In this document: one piece after another, positions 31,474 through 40,889 of the stretch | Numbering within the stretch: position 1 is the stretch's first letter | Layout: each line of letters opens with the position of its first letter | Assembly (NCBI RefSeq): GCF_028307215.1 | Contig: NZ_JAQMHV010000018.1 | Location: 1 to 45,634 of the forward strand | DNA length: 45,634 nt | Direction: 5' to 3' | DNA from: Falsirhodobacter sp. 20TX0035 | GTDB taxonomy: Bacteria > Pseudomonadota > Alphaproteobacteria > Rhodobacterales > Rhodobacteraceae | The notes under the pieces: generated by a model | Told to the model about the DNA's origin: nothing | The model's input: the letters and a program-made list of their open reading frames with translations, nothing else | The model's database searches: none | Program-made: the position numbers and the translations under genes

Positions 31474-32346
31474 ATGCAGGTATTCGACGCGACGCGGTGC
31501 GAACTGGGCGAGGGGCTGTTGTGGCATCCCGAACGCGGGCAGATCTTCTGGCTCGACATTCCGGGACAGCGGCTGCACAGCCGGACGGACGCCGGGCCCT
31601 TGTCGTGGGACTTGCCCGAAACCGTGTCCGCGCTGGGCTGGATCGACCGCGACCGTCTGCTGCTTGGGTCGGAGACCGGCCTGTTACGGTTCGACCTGCG
31701 GGACGGTGGCTGGGACCGTCTGGTCGCGATCGAAGCGGACGATCCCGGCACGCGCGGCAATGACGGCAGCGCAGACCCCTGGGGCGGCTTCTGGCTGGGC
31801 ACCATGGGCCGGAAGGGCGAGGAGGGGCGGGGCGCCCTTTATCGCTGGTATCGGGGGGAACTGCGGGTGATCCGCAAGCCGATGACCACGCCCAACGCCA
31901 TGGCCTTCGACACGGCGCGCAACCGGATCTATGTCAGCGACACGCCGGACCACATTGTCTGGATGTGGACGCTGGACGCCGAAGGCTGGCCCGAGGGCGC
32001 GCCGCAGGTGTTCCTTGATCTGTCGGTGGAAGAGCTGAACCCCGATGGCGGCGTCGTGGACACTGAAGGGCGGTTCTGGTCGGCGCAGTTCGGCGCGGGC
32101 CGCGTCGCCTGCTACAGCCCGGAGGGAGAGTTCCTGAGGGCCGAGCCCTTGCCCGCCTCGCAGACCAGTTGTCCTGCCTTTGGCGGCCCCGATCTGGACG
32201 TGCTGTTCGTCACCACGGGGCAGGAGAACATGACGGCCGAGGAGCGGGCCCGGGAGCCGCAGGCGGGCATGACCTTCCACGCCCGTCTTGTCCTTGATGG
32301 CCGCCCAGTGCGTGGAACAGCGGCCCCGCGAGTGGATGCGAGCTGA
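31474..32346 (+). CDS. SMP-30/gluconolactonase family lactonase
   Basis: A 290-aa six-bladed beta-propeller of the SMP-30/gluconolactonase family that hydrolyses sugar lactones with a divalent metal. Metal ligands are visible as Glu in CELGEGLLWHPERG, Asn in TTPNAMAFDTARN and Asp in LNPDGGVVDTEGRFW. GNDGSADPWGGFWLGTMG is the substrate-loop block. GGAGG lies about 7 bases before the ATG. Together with the DgoK-like gene just upstream it suggests catabolism of an aldose such as galactose or arabinose through its lactone and 2-keto-3-deoxy acid. No dehydratase, aldolase or dehydrogenase is nearby. Confidence 0.88.
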   Translation: MQVFDATRCELGEGLLWHPERGQIFWLDIPGQRLHSRTDAGPLSWDLPETVSALGWIDRDRLLLGSETGLLRFDLRDGGWDRLVAIEADDPGTRGNDGSADPWGGFWLGTMGRKGEEGRGALYRWYRGELRVIRKPMTTPNAMAFDTARNRIYVSDTPDHIVWMWTLDAEGWPEGAPQVFLDLSVEELNPDGGVVDTEGRFWSAQFGAGRVACYSPEGEFLRAEPLPASQTSCPAFGGPDLDVLFVTTGQENMTAEERAREPQAGMTFHARLVLDGRPVRGTAAPRVDAS

Positions 32347-32352
32347 CGCGCC

Positions 32353-33087
32353 TCAGTCCTGCGACGGCTTTTTCCGCCACAGGCGCGGGCGGCGGACCGA
32401 CCACAGGACCACCAGAAGATAGGCCACGTCCAGCGCCAGCAGCCCCTGCCATGGCCAGGTGAACAGGATCGCGCCCAGCGCGATCACGCCCACAAAGACA
32501 TAGCGCATGTTCTGCGGGCCCAGCTGCACCAGCTTCAGGGACGGGGTGCGGATGCGGCTGATCAGCAGCCAGCCCACAAAGACCAGCCACAGCGCCACCA
32601 CGGCCGGGGGCAGCGGCCCGAAGGCGCGATCCACCGCGATGGGCATCAGCGCCAGCATCGCCCCGGCGGGCGAGGGGACGCCGGTGAACCAGCCCGGCAT
32701 CGCGTCCGCCTCGGTTGACTTGGTGCCGACGTTGAAGCGCGCCAGCCGCATGACGCAGCAGATCACGTAGATCAGCACCGCGACCCAGCCGAGGCCGCCG
32801 GTCCCGAACAGCGTGAAATAGACCAGAAGGCCCGTCGCCGCGCCGAAGTTCAGAAAATCGGCGAGGCTGTCCAGTTCGGCCCCGATGGCGCTTTCGCTTT
32901 GCAGCATCCGGGCCAGACGCCCGTCCAGCCCGTCAAGGATGGCCGCCAGCACGATCAGCAGGATCGCCTGGTCGGGCCGTCCCTCGATCGCGAAGCGGAT
33001 GGCGGTCAGGCCCGCGCAGATGGCGCCCAGCGTCATCAGGTTGGGCACCTGCTGCGCCAGGCTCAGGCGGCGGGGCGGGCGGCTCAT
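32353..33087 (-). CDS. pssA: CDP-diacylglycerol-serine O-phosphatidyltransferase
   Basis: Makes phosphatidylserine from CDP-diacylglycerol and serine in the inner membrane. 244 aa, with the CDP-alcohol phosphotransferase motif D-G-x2-A-R-x8-G-x3-D-x3-D seen as [16 protein letters not shown], then [14 protein letters not shown]. Around six to seven membrane segments follow. It belongs to the short type II form used by alphaproteobacteria. Its ATG overlaps the psd stop, so decarboxylase and synthase are made together. Confidence 0.92.
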   Translation of the reverse strand: MSRPPRRLSLAQQVPNLMTLGAICAGLTAIRFAIEGRPDQAILLIVLAAILDGLDGRLARMLQSESAIGAELDSLADFLNFGAATGLLVYFTLFGTGGLGWVAVLIYVICCVMRLARFNVGTKSTEADAMPGWFTGVPSPAGAMLALMPIAVDRAFGPLPPAVVALWLVFVGWLLISRIRTPSLKLVQLGPQNMRYVFVGVIALGAILFTWPWQGLLALDVAYLLVVLWSVRRPRLWRKKPSQD

Positions 33088-33776
33088 GTCGCGCGGGCGG
33101 GCAGGGCCGCCTGTTCGCCGGTCAGGCGGGCCAGCACGGTTTCGCCGGCGATGGTGGTCTGGCCGGGGGCGACCAGCGGCTCCACCCCGTCGGGCAGATA
33201 GACGTCAAGGCGCGACCCGAAGCGGATCAGGCCGAAGCGCTCGCCCGCGACCAGCGGCTCCCCTTCCTTGACGAAGGGCAGGATGCGGCGGGCGACCAGA
33301 CCCGCGATCTGCACGCAGGCGATGTCATGCCCCGTGGGCGTGCGGATCAGAAGCGCGTTGCGTTCGTTGTGGATCGACGCCTTGTCCAGCGACGCGTTGA
33401 AGAACTTGCCCGGCGTGTAGGCCATCTTCGTCAACAGCCCCGACACCGGCGCGCGGTTCACGTGCACGTTGAACACCGACATGAAGATGGAGATGCGCAT
33501 CCGCGGCGTGGGGTCCAAGCCCAGTTCCGGCGGCGGCACCGCCCGTTCCATCTGCGAGATCAGGCCGTCGGCGGGGCTGATGACCAGCCCGTCCCCGATT
33601 GGCGTGTACCGGACCGGATCGCGGAAGAAGTAGTAGCACCAGATCGTCAGCACCACACCGAGCCAGCCCAAGGGCTCCCACAGCCAGAACAGGATCAGCG
33701 TGACGACGGCGAAGATGCCGACGAAACGCCACCCTTCGGGATGCATGGGTTTGAAGACGACGTCGGACATGCGCAT
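33084..33776 (-). CDS. psd: phosphatidylserine decarboxylase
   Basis: Converts phosphatidylserine to phosphatidylethanolamine. 230 aa, the short archaeal/alphaproteobacterial-type proenzyme. The self-cleavage site is the Gly187-Ser188 pair in [12 protein letters not shown], where Ser188 becomes the pyruvoyl group. [14 protein letters not shown] and [13 protein letters not shown] are family blocks. Two hydrophobic N-terminal spans anchor it. ATG 33776 has AAGGA about 11 bases upstream; an in-frame ATG two codons later is the alternative. It is the first gene of psd-pssA. Confidence 0.93.
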   Translation of the reverse strand: MRMSDVVFKPMHPEGWRFVGIFAVVTLILFWLWEPLGWLGVVLTIWCYYFFRDPVRYTPIGDGLVISPADGLISQMERAVPPPELGLDPTPRMRISIFMSVFNVHVNRAPVSGLLTKMAYTPGKFFNASLDKASIHNERNALLIRTPTGHDIACVQIAGLVARRILPFVKEGEPLVAGERFGLIRFGSRLDVYLPDGVEPLVAPGQTTIAGETVLARLTGEQAALPARAT

Positions 33777-33852
33777 GGGCGAGGATTTCCTTTTCGGGTT
33801 CGGCTGTGAATATCGTCAAATATGGGGTTCCCGCAACACCGACCCGAAATCT

Positions 33853-33865
33853 TACTGAAACAGTA
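33853..33865. promoter_or_regulatory. palindrome upstream of the siderophore receptor
   Basis: TACTG-AAA-CAGTA lies 65 bp before the receptor ATG in the 153-bp gap to psd. It is a plausible site for an iron regulator such as Fur, RirA or Irr; the sequence does not clearly match a known consensus. Confidence 0.3.
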
Positions 33866-33929
33866 GGATTTCATTGCCGACCGCAGATGCGCTTGATATG
33901 GGGCCTCCATCGCGTTTTCGGAGGGTTCC

Positions 33930-36047
33930 ATGCGTCTTCACCGTCCACTTCTTTTGGGTGCCAGCGTGCTTGCGCTGACATGTGCCGCCCAGGCGCAGAC
34001 CGAGGTGACGGTTCTTGCGCCCATCATCGTGGACGGATCCGAAGATCCCACCGGTCCCGCCGGCGGCTTCGTGGCCACCTCGCAGGCCAGCGCCACGAAG
34101 ACCGACACCCCCCGTCTGGAAACGCAGCAGACCGATTCCGTCGTGACGGCCGAACAGATCGAGGCGCAGGGCGCCACCACGCTGGGACAGGCGCTGAACT
34201 ATTCCTCCGGCGTGTTCGGCGAACCCTTCGGTCTGGACGCCCGCGGCGACAGCCCGCGTCTGCGCGGCTTTGATGGCGGCAACTCGCAGTTCCTGAACGG
34301 GCTGAAGCTGCTGCGGACCTCCACCACCCCGTCGTTCGAGGTCTACGGGCTGGAGCGGGTGGAGGTGCTGCACGGCCCCGCAGGCGTGCTTTACGGTGCG
34401 GGCAACCCGGGCGGCATGATCAACCAGATCCAGAAGCGCCCCCAGTTCGACGATTTCAACGAGGCGGGCCTGTCCTTCGGCACCAACCAGCGGGCCGAAA
34501 CCTTCTTCGACCTGAACCGCACGATCACGCCCGACGTGGCCTACCGCTTCACCGGCGTGCTGCGCCACCAGAACGGCAACGCCGAGGAGATCAACGACGA
34601 CCGCGTCTACCTTGCCCCCAGCGCGACATGGGAGATCGACGGACAGAACACCGTGACCTTCCTCGGCTCCTATCAGTGGGACAACCCGGAGCAGCCGACG
34701 GCGACGGACATCTCGACCCTCGCCTCGGGCAACGATCCGCTGGGCCCCGACTTCTATCTGGGCGAGGAGAATTTCAACGAGTCCGACCGCCGGCAGATCA
34801 ATGTCGGCCTGGAGTGGGAGCATCGGTTCAACGACAGCTGGACGCTGAACCAGGCGTTCCGGTACCAGACGTTCGACTGGGACTACCAATGGCTGTATTT
34901 CAGCGCGTTCAATTCCGACGACACGGTGGCACGGGCCGCGATCCGGCAAGGCGAGGACACCTCCACGCTGAACCTCGACACCCGTCTGAGCGGTGAGGTC
35001 ATGACAGGCGCGGTGCAGCACAAGCTGCTCTTCGGGCTCGACATCCGCAAGTTCGACGAAAAGCTGAGCACCGAATTCGGACGGGCCGGCACCACGGGCG
35101 TCCTGCCGCCCCTGTCGATCTCCGATCCCAGCTACGGCTCCGACATCGATCCGGAATGGTGGTACACCTCCACCAGCGATCTGACCTTCCGGCAGACGGG
35201 TCTGTACGTTCAGGATGAACTGTCCTTCGGCGGCTGGCGCGCGAGCCTGGGCTTGCGCCACGATTGGACCAGCCGGGAGGGCGAGACCTACACGAACTTC
35301 GCGGGCGGCACCGATATCGACCAGGACGCCAGCGAGACGACGGGCCGCGCGGGCCTGTCCTATGTCTTCGCGAACGGCCTTGCGCCCTTTGTCAGCTATT
35401 CGACCGCCTTCGACCCTCTGACGGAAACCGACGCGGTGTCGGGGCGTGTCCTGGATCCCACGACGGCCAAACAATGGGAGGCCGGCGTGAAGTACGAGCC
35501 CACGTTCTTCCGCGGCTTCTTCACAGCCTCGGTGTTCGATCTTGAACAGGACAATGTCAGCGTGCGTGTGCTGAACGCCTCGGGCGTGCCGGAAACCCGC
35601 CAGCGCGGACAGGTGCGGTCGAAAGGCTTCGAGCTGGAGGGCACGGCGGAACTGACGGACAACTGGACCGCCAAGGGCGCCTACAGCTACACCGACGCCG
35701 AAACCGAAAGCGGTGACTTCACCGGGCTGACGCCGGAGAACTCTCCCGAAGATGTGGCCAGCCTCTGGGTCGGCTATGATTTCGCGGACGGAACGCGGCT
35801 GGAAGGGCTGAACGTGGGCGGTGGCGTCCGCTACATCGGGGAACGCTTTGGCGATGCCAGCAACCTTTACAAGATGAGCGACGAGACGCTGCTGGACGCC
35901 TCGGTCAGCTATGAACGGGAAGCGTTCGAAGCCCGCCTGACGGTCCAGAACCTGACCGACGAGGAGTATCTGGCCAATTGCGGCACGTTCGGCTGCACCT
36001 ATGGCGCCGGGCGCACCGTCGTGGCGGACATCGCCTACAAGTGGTGA
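33930..36047 (+). CDS. TonB-dependent ferric-siderophore receptor (FhuA/FoxA type)
   Basis: A 705-aa outer membrane receptor. Signal peptide MRLHRPLLLGASVLALTCAA QAQ-type ends near residue 22. The plug domain (about 60-165) has TLGQALNYSSGVFGEPFG, RLRGFDGGNSQFLNGLKLL and VEVLHGPAGVLYGAGNPGGM. The beta-barrel follows and closes with YGAGRTVVADIAYKW, a terminal aromatic as expected. The TonB box is probably near TEVTVLAPIIV. GGAGG lies 6 bases before the ATG. It begins the receptor-fhuD-fhuB-fhuC-reductase operon, with the next start overlapping its stop. Gene order and FhuB length point to hydroxamate (ferrichrome-like) siderophores, but the ligand is not proven. Confidence 0.92.
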   Translation: MRLHRPLLLGASVLALTCAAQAQTEVTVLAPIIVDGSEDPTGPAGGFVATSQASATKTDTPRLETQQTDSVVTAEQIEAQGATTLGQALNYSSGVFGEPFGLDARGDSPRLRGFDGGNSQFLNGLKLLRTSTTPSFEVYGLERVEVLHGPAGVLYGAGNPGGMINQIQKRPQFDDFNEAGLSFGTNQRAETFFDLNRTITPDVAYRFTGVLRHQNGNAEEINDDRVYLAPSATWEIDGQNTVTFLGSYQWDNPEQPTATDISTLASGNDPLGPDFYLGEENFNESDRRQINVGLEWEHRFNDSWTLNQAFRYQTFDWDYQWLYFSAFNSDDTVARAAIRQGEDTSTLNLDTRLSGEVMTGAVQHKLLFGLDIRKFDEKLSTEFGRAGTTGVLPPLSISDPSYGSDIDPEWWYTSTSDLTFRQTGLYVQDELSFGGWRASLGLRHDWTSREGETYTNFAGGTDIDQDASETTGRAGLSYVFANGLAPFVSYSTAFDPLTETDAVSGRVLDPTTAKQWEAGVKYEPTFFRGFFTASVFDLEQDNVSVRVLNASGVPETRQRGQVRSKGFELEGTAELTDNWTAKGAYSYTDAETESGDFTGLTPENSPEDVASLWVGYDFADGTRLEGLNVGGGVRYIGERFGDASNLYKMSDETLLDASVSYEREAFEARLTVQNLTDEEYLANCGTFGCTYGAGRTVVADIAYKW

Positions 36048-36898
36048 CACGGCGGCGGGTCCTGTCGCTTCTTGCGGCGTCCTTCGTGGCGCCGCGCCTT
36101 GCGCTCGGCGCGGTCCCCCTGCGGCTGGCGGCCGTGGACTGGGCGATGCTGGAAACGGCCATAGCCCTAGGCAACACCCCCGTGGCGGCGTGCGAGGTGA
36201 AGGGCTTCCGGCGCGACGCCGTGACGCCCGTGCTGCCGCCGGACATCGTCGATCTGGGTCTGCGCGGCGCGCCCAACTTCGAACTGATGCAGATCGTGCG
36301 GCCCGACCTGATCCTGTCCTCCCCCTATTACGTCCGTCACCTTGCGCGGATGGAGCCGATCGCCCCCGTCCTGACGCTGCCCTTCTTCGTGCCGGGGGAG
36401 GCGCCCTTGCCCAAGGCCATGGCCGCGCTGACCGAATTGGGCGCGCGGATCGGGGCCGATCCCGCCCCGGCCCTTGCGGCCGCCGAAGCGGAGTTTGCCG
36501 CGGCCCGCGACCGGCTGGCCCCTGTTGCGGACCGGCCCGTCTATCTGGTGAACATCGGCGATTCGCGGCACTTCCGGGCCTTTGGAGCCGACAGCCTGTT
36601 CGGCAACGTGCTGGAACGGGCGGGCCTGACCAACGCCTGGGCCGACCGCACGCGGTTCGCCTTCACGGCCTCCGTCCCGATCGAGGCGCTGGCCGCGCGG
36701 CCCGAGGCGCGGATCGTCGTGATCGGCGCCCCGCCCGTGCAGACCGAAGCGGAGTTGCGCCGTTCCGTCCTGTGGAACCACCTTCCCGCCGTGGCCGAAC
36801 GCCGGCTGCACCGTCTGCCCGAAATCAGCCCCTTCGGGGGCATCCTCGCCGCTCGCCGCTTTGCGACCGAACTGGTCCACGCGCTGGGGGCGGCATGA
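36044..36898 (+). CDS. fhuD: ferric-hydroxamate substrate-binding protein
   Basis: A 284-aa periplasmic binding protein of the FhuD branch of class III. The N-terminus TRRRVLSLLAASFVAPRLAL resembles a twin-arginine signal, which FhuD of E. coli also uses. Conserved stretches include DLGLRGAPNFELMQIVRPDL, LSSPYYVRHLARMEPIAPVL and GADSLFGNVLERAGLTNAW. The start is GTG 36044, overlapping the receptor stop (GTGA). It carries the iron-siderophore complex from receptor to FhuB. Confidence 0.9.
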   Translation: MTRRRVLSLLAASFVAPRLALGAVPLRLAAVDWAMLETAIALGNTPVAACEVKGFRRDAVTPVLPPDIVDLGLRGAPNFELMQIVRPDLILSSPYYVRHLARMEPIAPVLTLPFFVPGEAPLPKAMAALTELGARIGADPAPALAAAEAEFAAARDRLAPVADRPVYLVNIGDSRHFRAFGADSLFGNVLERAGLTNAWADRTRFAFTASVPIEALAARPEARIVVIGAPPVQTEAELRRSVLWNHLPAVAERRLHRLPEISPFGGILAARRFATELVHALGAA

Positions 36899-38859
36899 TC
36901 CGCGCTTTGCCCTTCTTTTTGGCCGCGGGCGTGGCGGCGGCCCTGTGGGTCCATGCGGCACTGACGCTCGTGCCGCTGTCGGACTGGCCCGCATGGCCCT
37001 TTGATCCCGACACCATGACCCTGCCGCAGATCCTTTTGGCCTTCGGGCAGATGCCGCGCGGTGTGGTGGCGCTGTTGGTGGGCGCGGCGCTGGGCCTGTC
37101 GGGGGCGGTGTTGCAGGCGGTCTTGCGCAATCCGGCCGCCGATCCAACAACGCTCGGCATTTCCTCGGGCGCGCAGCTGGCGGTGGTGGTGGCCACGATC
37201 TTCGCGCCGGGCGTGCTGGACGGGGGGCGCTGGCCCGTGGCGCTGGCCGGGGCGGGGATCGCGGCGGGGCTGGTGGTGGCGCTGGGCGCGCGCCGGGCCT
37301 TCGCGCCCGTGACGATGGTCATCGCGGGGCTTCTGGTGGGGCTGACGGCGGCGTCCCTGTCCACTGCGATCACGCTGGCGCAGGGAGAGTATCTGCTGAC
37401 GCTGGTGATGTGGAACAGCGGATCGCTGGTGCAGCAGGACTGGTCCACCGTGCGCGGGCTGGCGGCGGTTCTGGCGGTCTGCGCCGTGGGGGCGGCGCTT
37501 CTGGCCCGCCCGCTGCGGGTCCTGTCGTTGGGCGAAGGGGCGTCCGCGCTTGGCCTGAACGTGGCGGGGGTGCGGCTGGCCGTGATCGGGCTGGCGGTCT
37601 GGCTGGCAGCCAGCGTCACGGCGGCCGTCGGGCTTGTGGTCTTTGTCGGCCTTGCCGCGCCGGCCATTGCCCGCGCCGCCGGGGCACGGCGGCACGGGCA
37701 GGTGCTTTTGGTGGCGCCGCTGGCCGGGGCGCTGCTCCTGTCCCTTTGCGATGGCGCGGTCCTGTGGGTTGCCGGTGCTGGGGGCGAGATGTTTCCCACA
37801 GGTGCCGTGACCGGCCTGATCGGCGGGCCGCTGCTGTTGTGGCTGACGATGCGGATGCGCGTGACGGTGCCGCCGCAGCGTGATGGCGGCGGCGCGGTTC
37901 CCCGCCTGTCCCGCCCGTTGCCGGTTCTGGCGCTGTTAGCGGGGGCGCTGGCGCTGGCCGTCCTTGCGCTGATCTGGGTGGGCCGGGTGCCGGGCGGATG
38001 GGTGGTGCTGGACGCCCAGAGCTTTGCCGATTTCCTGCCCACCCGCCTGCCGCGTCTTGCGGCAGCGGGGGCGGCGGGGGCGATCCTTGCGCTGGCGGGG
38101 GCGATCCTGCAGCGGATGACGGCCAATCCCCTCGCCTCGCCCGAGGTGCTGGGCGTGTCGGGCGGCGCCTCGCTGGGTTTTGCGCTGGTGGTGTTTCTTG
38201 TGGCGCAGCCCACGGCGGGGGGGCTGCTGGCGGGTACCATGGCGGGCGGGGCAGTTGTGCTGGCCGTGGTGGGCGCGCTGGCCCTGCGGGCGGGCGCCAC
38301 GCCCGAACGCCTTCTGCTGGCGGGCATCGCGCTGTCCTCCCTCGCCTCGGCCGTGCTGTCGGCGATGATGAGCCTGGGGGACGCGCGATCCTGGAAGGTG
38401 CTGGAATGGCTGGGCGGGTCGTCGGCGGCGGTGACGCCCACGGGGGCCGGGGCGCTGTGCATCCTTGCGGTGGTGGCCTTGGCGCTGGCGCTGGCCATGA
38501 CGCGCTGGCTGGCCGTGATGCCCTTGGGCGACGGGGTGGCGGGGGCGCTGGGGCTGCCGCTGCGGCGCGTCCGGCTGGCGCTGATCCTTCTGGCGGGCTT
38601 TGGCACAGGGGCAGCGACGCTTCTGGTCGGGCCCCTGTCCTTTGTCGGCCTGATGGCGCCACACATCGCGCGGCGGTCTGGCTTCGCCCGGCCGGCCGGG
38701 CATCTGGCCGGGTCTGCCCTGATCGGCGCGCTCTTGATGATCCTGTCGGATTTCGGCGCGCGCATGGCCACCTTTCCCTATGAACTGCCGCTGGGCCTTT
38801 TCGCGTCGCTGATCGGCGCGCCCTATCTGGTCTGGCTGATCCTGCGGAGGCACGCATGA
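36895..38859 (+). CDS. fhuB: ferric-hydroxamate ABC permease, double-length
   Basis: A 654-aa inner membrane permease made of two FecCD-type halves, as in E. coli FhuB (about 660 aa), while most iron permeases are half this size. The first half contains GAALGLSGAVLQAVLRNPAA and DPTTLGISSGAQLAV; the second repeats the pattern as GAILQRMTANPLASPEVLGV SGGAS. Coupling motifs occur in both halves (GLAAPAIARAAGARRHG, SFVGLMAPHIARRSGFARPA). It overlaps fhuD before it and fhuC after it. One copy therefore replaces the usual permease dimer. Confidence 0.93.
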   Translation: MIRALPFFLAAGVAAALWVHAALTLVPLSDWPAWPFDPDTMTLPQILLAFGQMPRGVVALLVGAALGLSGAVLQAVLRNPAADPTTLGISSGAQLAVVVATIFAPGVLDGGRWPVALAGAGIAAGLVVALGARRAFAPVTMVIAGLLVGLTAASLSTAITLAQGEYLLTLVMWNSGSLVQQDWSTVRGLAAVLAVCAVGAALLARPLRVLSLGEGASALGLNVAGVRLAVIGLAVWLAASVTAAVGLVVFVGLAAPAIARAAGARRHGQVLLVAPLAGALLLSLCDGAVLWVAGAGGEMFPTGAVTGLIGGPLLLWLTMRMRVTVPPQRDGGGAVPRLSRPLPVLALLAGALALAVLALIWVGRVPGGWVVLDAQSFADFLPTRLPRLAAAGAAGAILALAGAILQRMTANPLASPEVLGVSGGASLGFALVVFLVAQPTAGGLLAGTMAGGAVVLAVVGALALRAGATPERLLLAGIALSSLASAVLSAMMSLGDARSWKVLEWLGGSSAAVTPTGAGALCILAVVALALALAMTRWLAVMPLGDGVAGALGLPLRRVRLALILLAGFGTGAATLLVGPLSFVGLMAPHIARRSGFARPAGHLAGSALIGALLMILSDFGARMATFPYELPLGLFASLIGAPYLVWLILRRHA

Positions 38860-39632
38860 CCCCCCTTTTCGACCTGCGCGACCTGCGGGTGTCTGTTCCG
38901 GGCCGCGTGCTGCTGCACGGCGTGTCGCTGTCGATCCCGGCCGGGCGGATGGTGGCCCTGATCGGGCATAACGGGTCAGGCAAGTCGACGCTTCTGAAGA
39001 CGCTGGCGCGCCAGATGCGGCCCGAATCGGGCCATCTGGCGTTCGAAAGCCGGGCGCTGGCTTATTGGCCCGCCCGCGATCTGGCGCGGCGTCTGGCCTA
39101 TCTGCCGCAGCACACCCCGCCGGCCGAGGGGATGACGGTACGCGAACTCGTGGCGCTGGGCCGTTATCCATGGCACGGCGCGCTGGGCCGCGTTACGCCC
39201 CATGACCGCCGGGTGGTGGAGGCCGCGATCGCCGAATGCGGCATCGGCCCCTTTGCCGACCGGCTGGTGGACACCCTGTCGGGCGGCGAACGCCAGCGGG
39301 CGTGGCTGGCCATGACCGTGGCGCAGGAGGCGGGCTGCCTTCTGCTGGACGAACCGATCAGCGCCCTCGACATCGCCCATCAGGTGGAGGTGCTGTCGCT
39401 GGTCCACCGCATGTGCCGCGATCAGGGGCGCGGGGTGATCGTGGTGCTGCACGACGTGAACATGGCCGCCCGCTTCTGCGACCAGGTGATCGCCCTGCGC
39501 GCGGGACACGTCGTGATGCAGGGCACGCCTTCCGAACTGATGACAGAGTTGTGCTTGGCTAAAGTTTACGGAATTGGTATGGAAATCGTGACTCAGCCAT
39601 CGACCGGCGCACCGGTCGCTTTTCCGCGTTAG
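38856..39632 (+). CDS. fhuC: ferric-hydroxamate ABC transporter ATPase
   Basis: A 258-aa ATP-binding subunit energising FhuB. Walker A is GHNGSGKST, Q-loop LPQHTPPAEGMTV, signature LSGGERQRAWLAM, Walker B CLLLDEPISALD, and the switch His is in VVLHDVNMAARF. It overlaps fhuB by 4 bases. The 3' end, from about 39540, is AT-richer than the rest of the gene. Confidence 0.95.
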   Translation: MTPLFDLRDLRVSVPGRVLLHGVSLSIPAGRMVALIGHNGSGKSTLLKTLARQMRPESGHLAFESRALAYWPARDLARRLAYLPQHTPPAEGMTVRELVALGRYPWHGALGRVTPHDRRVVEAAIAECGIGPFADRLVDTLSGGERQRAWLAMTVAQEAGCLLLDEPISALDIAHQVEVLSLVHRMCRDQGRGVIVVLHDVNMAARFCDQVIALRAGHVVMQGTPSELMTELCLAKVYGIGMEIVTQPSTGAPVAFPR

Positions 39633-39641
39633 GAGACAGCC

Positions 39642-40640
39642 TTGGAACGGACGACGGCTTTTCTGGATATTCCTGCGGCGACCTTTCTTCCCGGCCTGAT
39701 CCAGCGCGCGGCGGAACTGGAAATGGCGGTGGCCGACACCCCGCGCGGCAAGGCGGTAGAACTGTATTACGGCACGCTGGAGGTGATCGACACCGGCCCG
39801 CGCACCACGGTGGAACTCACCTCCTCGGACGCGGCGCGGCTTTTGAACCTGCGCGACACGCTGACCTGGCATCTGGACCAGGTCGGGCTGAAGCATTGCA
39901 TCACCTGGGCCAAGATGAAGGGCGGCGCCAACCCGGCGAACCTGGCGCTGGGCCACGTGGTTTGGGTCAGCGAGATCTCCCCTAATTTCACGCGGGTGCG
40001 GCTGGCGGGGAACTACACCCGCTTTCTGGAAGGCGGCTTCCACTTCCGCCTGCTGCTGGGCCCGAAGGAACTGGGCTGGCCGTCCACCGACGACACCGGG
40101 GGCACGGTCTGGCCCGGCGGGTTGAGCCAGTGGCACCGCCCCGTCTACACCGTCCGCGGCATCTGCCCGGAAGGGCGCTGGATCGACTTCGACATCTTCC
40201 GCCATGAAGGCGGCCGCGCGAACGACTGGATCGCCACGCTGGAGATGGGCGAGGAGGTCGGAATCACCGGCCCCGGCGGCACCGGCCATGTCGAGGCCCC
40301 GTGGGTCGGCCTGTTCGGCGACGAGACCGCCCTTCCGGCGGTGCTGCGTATGATTCGCGGCGCGCCCGAGGGCACGTGCGGCGAGGCGGTGCTTCTGGTG
40401 CCGACCAAGGCCGATATCCAGACGGTAGCCCTGCCCCCCGGCATCACCCTGCGCTGGCTGTGCCGCGACGAAGGCGGTGTTCTGATGGACGCCTTCCGCG
40501 CCCTGCAGGTGCCCGAAGGCCCCCGCTACGTCTTCTACGCCGGTGAAAAGGCCGAGGTGGCGGCGGCGCGCGATCATGTCGCGACGCTGGGCCTGAAGCG
40601 GGGCGAGGCGCACACGCTGGTCTACTGGACCGCCGACTGA
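39642..40640 (+). CDS. siderophore-interacting ferric reductase with DUF2218-like N-terminus
   Basis: A 332-aa protein. The C-terminal two thirds (from about residue 105) is a siderophore-interacting (ViuB/SIP) FAD-containing reductase, with FTRVRLAGNYTRFLEGGFHF, RPVYTVRGICPEGRWIDFDI and GGRANDWIATLEMGEEVGIT GP. The first 100 residues, with ELYYGTLEVIDTGPRTTVEL, resemble DUF2218. Such proteins reduce Fe(III) siderophores in the cytosol to release iron. It starts at TTG 39642, supported by AGGAG 7 bases upstream. It is the last gene of the iron operon, followed by a good terminator. Confidence 0.85.
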   Translation: MERTTAFLDIPAATFLPGLIQRAAELEMAVADTPRGKAVELYYGTLEVIDTGPRTTVELTSSDAARLLNLRDTLTWHLDQVGLKHCITWAKMKGGANPANLALGHVVWVSEISPNFTRVRLAGNYTRFLEGGFHFRLLLGPKELGWPSTDDTGGTVWPGGLSQWHRPVYTVRGICPEGRWIDFDIFRHEGGRANDWIATLEMGEEVGITGPGGTGHVEAPWVGLFGDETALPAVLRMIRGAPEGTCGEAVLLVPTKADIQTVALPPGITLRWLCRDEGGVLMDAFRALQVPEGPRYVFYAGEKAEVAAARDHVATLGLKRGEAHTLVYWTAD

Positions 40641-40665
40641 CCCGATCAGGTCAAAGTTTCAGAAG

Positions 40666-40698
40666 ATGCGCGATGGGCCCGGCCTGTCGCGCATTTTT
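40666..40698 (+). terminator. terminator of the iron-uptake operon
   Basis: ATGCGCGA (40666-40673) pairs with TCGCGCAT (40687-40694), with TTTTT directly at the end of the stem, 26 bp after the reductase stop. Confidence 0.75.
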
Positions 40699-40748
40699 CT
40701 TTGCGGCGCCGTAAGGTCCACGCCGGCAAAGCCTTGGCCCATAACGAC

Positions 40749-40778
40749 AAAGCCCCGCAGCCGAAGCTGCGGGGCTTT
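40749..40778 (-). terminator. terminator of tRNA-Leu
   Basis: A perfect 13-bp stem (AAAGCCCCGCAGC, loop CGAA, GCTGCGGGGCTTT) just downstream of the tRNA on the minus strand. Its ends give a T3 tail on either strand, so it may work in both directions. Confidence 0.75.
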
Positions 40779-40788
40779 CGCCAAGACT

Positions 40789-40873
40789 TGGTGCCCAGAA
40801 GAGGACTCGAACCTCCACGCCTTGCGGCACACGGACCTGAACCGTGCGCGTCTACCAATTCCGCCATCTGGGC
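40789..40873 (-). tRNA. tRNA-Leu (CAG)
   Basis: The minus strand begins GCCCAGATGGCGGAATTGG and ends GGTTCGAGTCCTCTTCTGGG plus CACCA, with CCA encoded. The acceptor stem pairs GCCCAGA with TCTGGGC. The anticodon loop TTCAGGT gives anticodon CAG, reading CUG leucine codons. It has an extended variable arm (GCCGCAAGGC), as expected for a class II tRNA, and 85 nt including CCA. Confidence 0.97.
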
Positions 40874-40889
40874 CGATGTCGTGAGCGGT

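Noticed and set aside
33852-36050. A 732-codon minus-strand frame opposite the TonB receptor
   Set aside because: It spans the receptor promoter and has no recognisable domain; it is an artefact of third-position GC.
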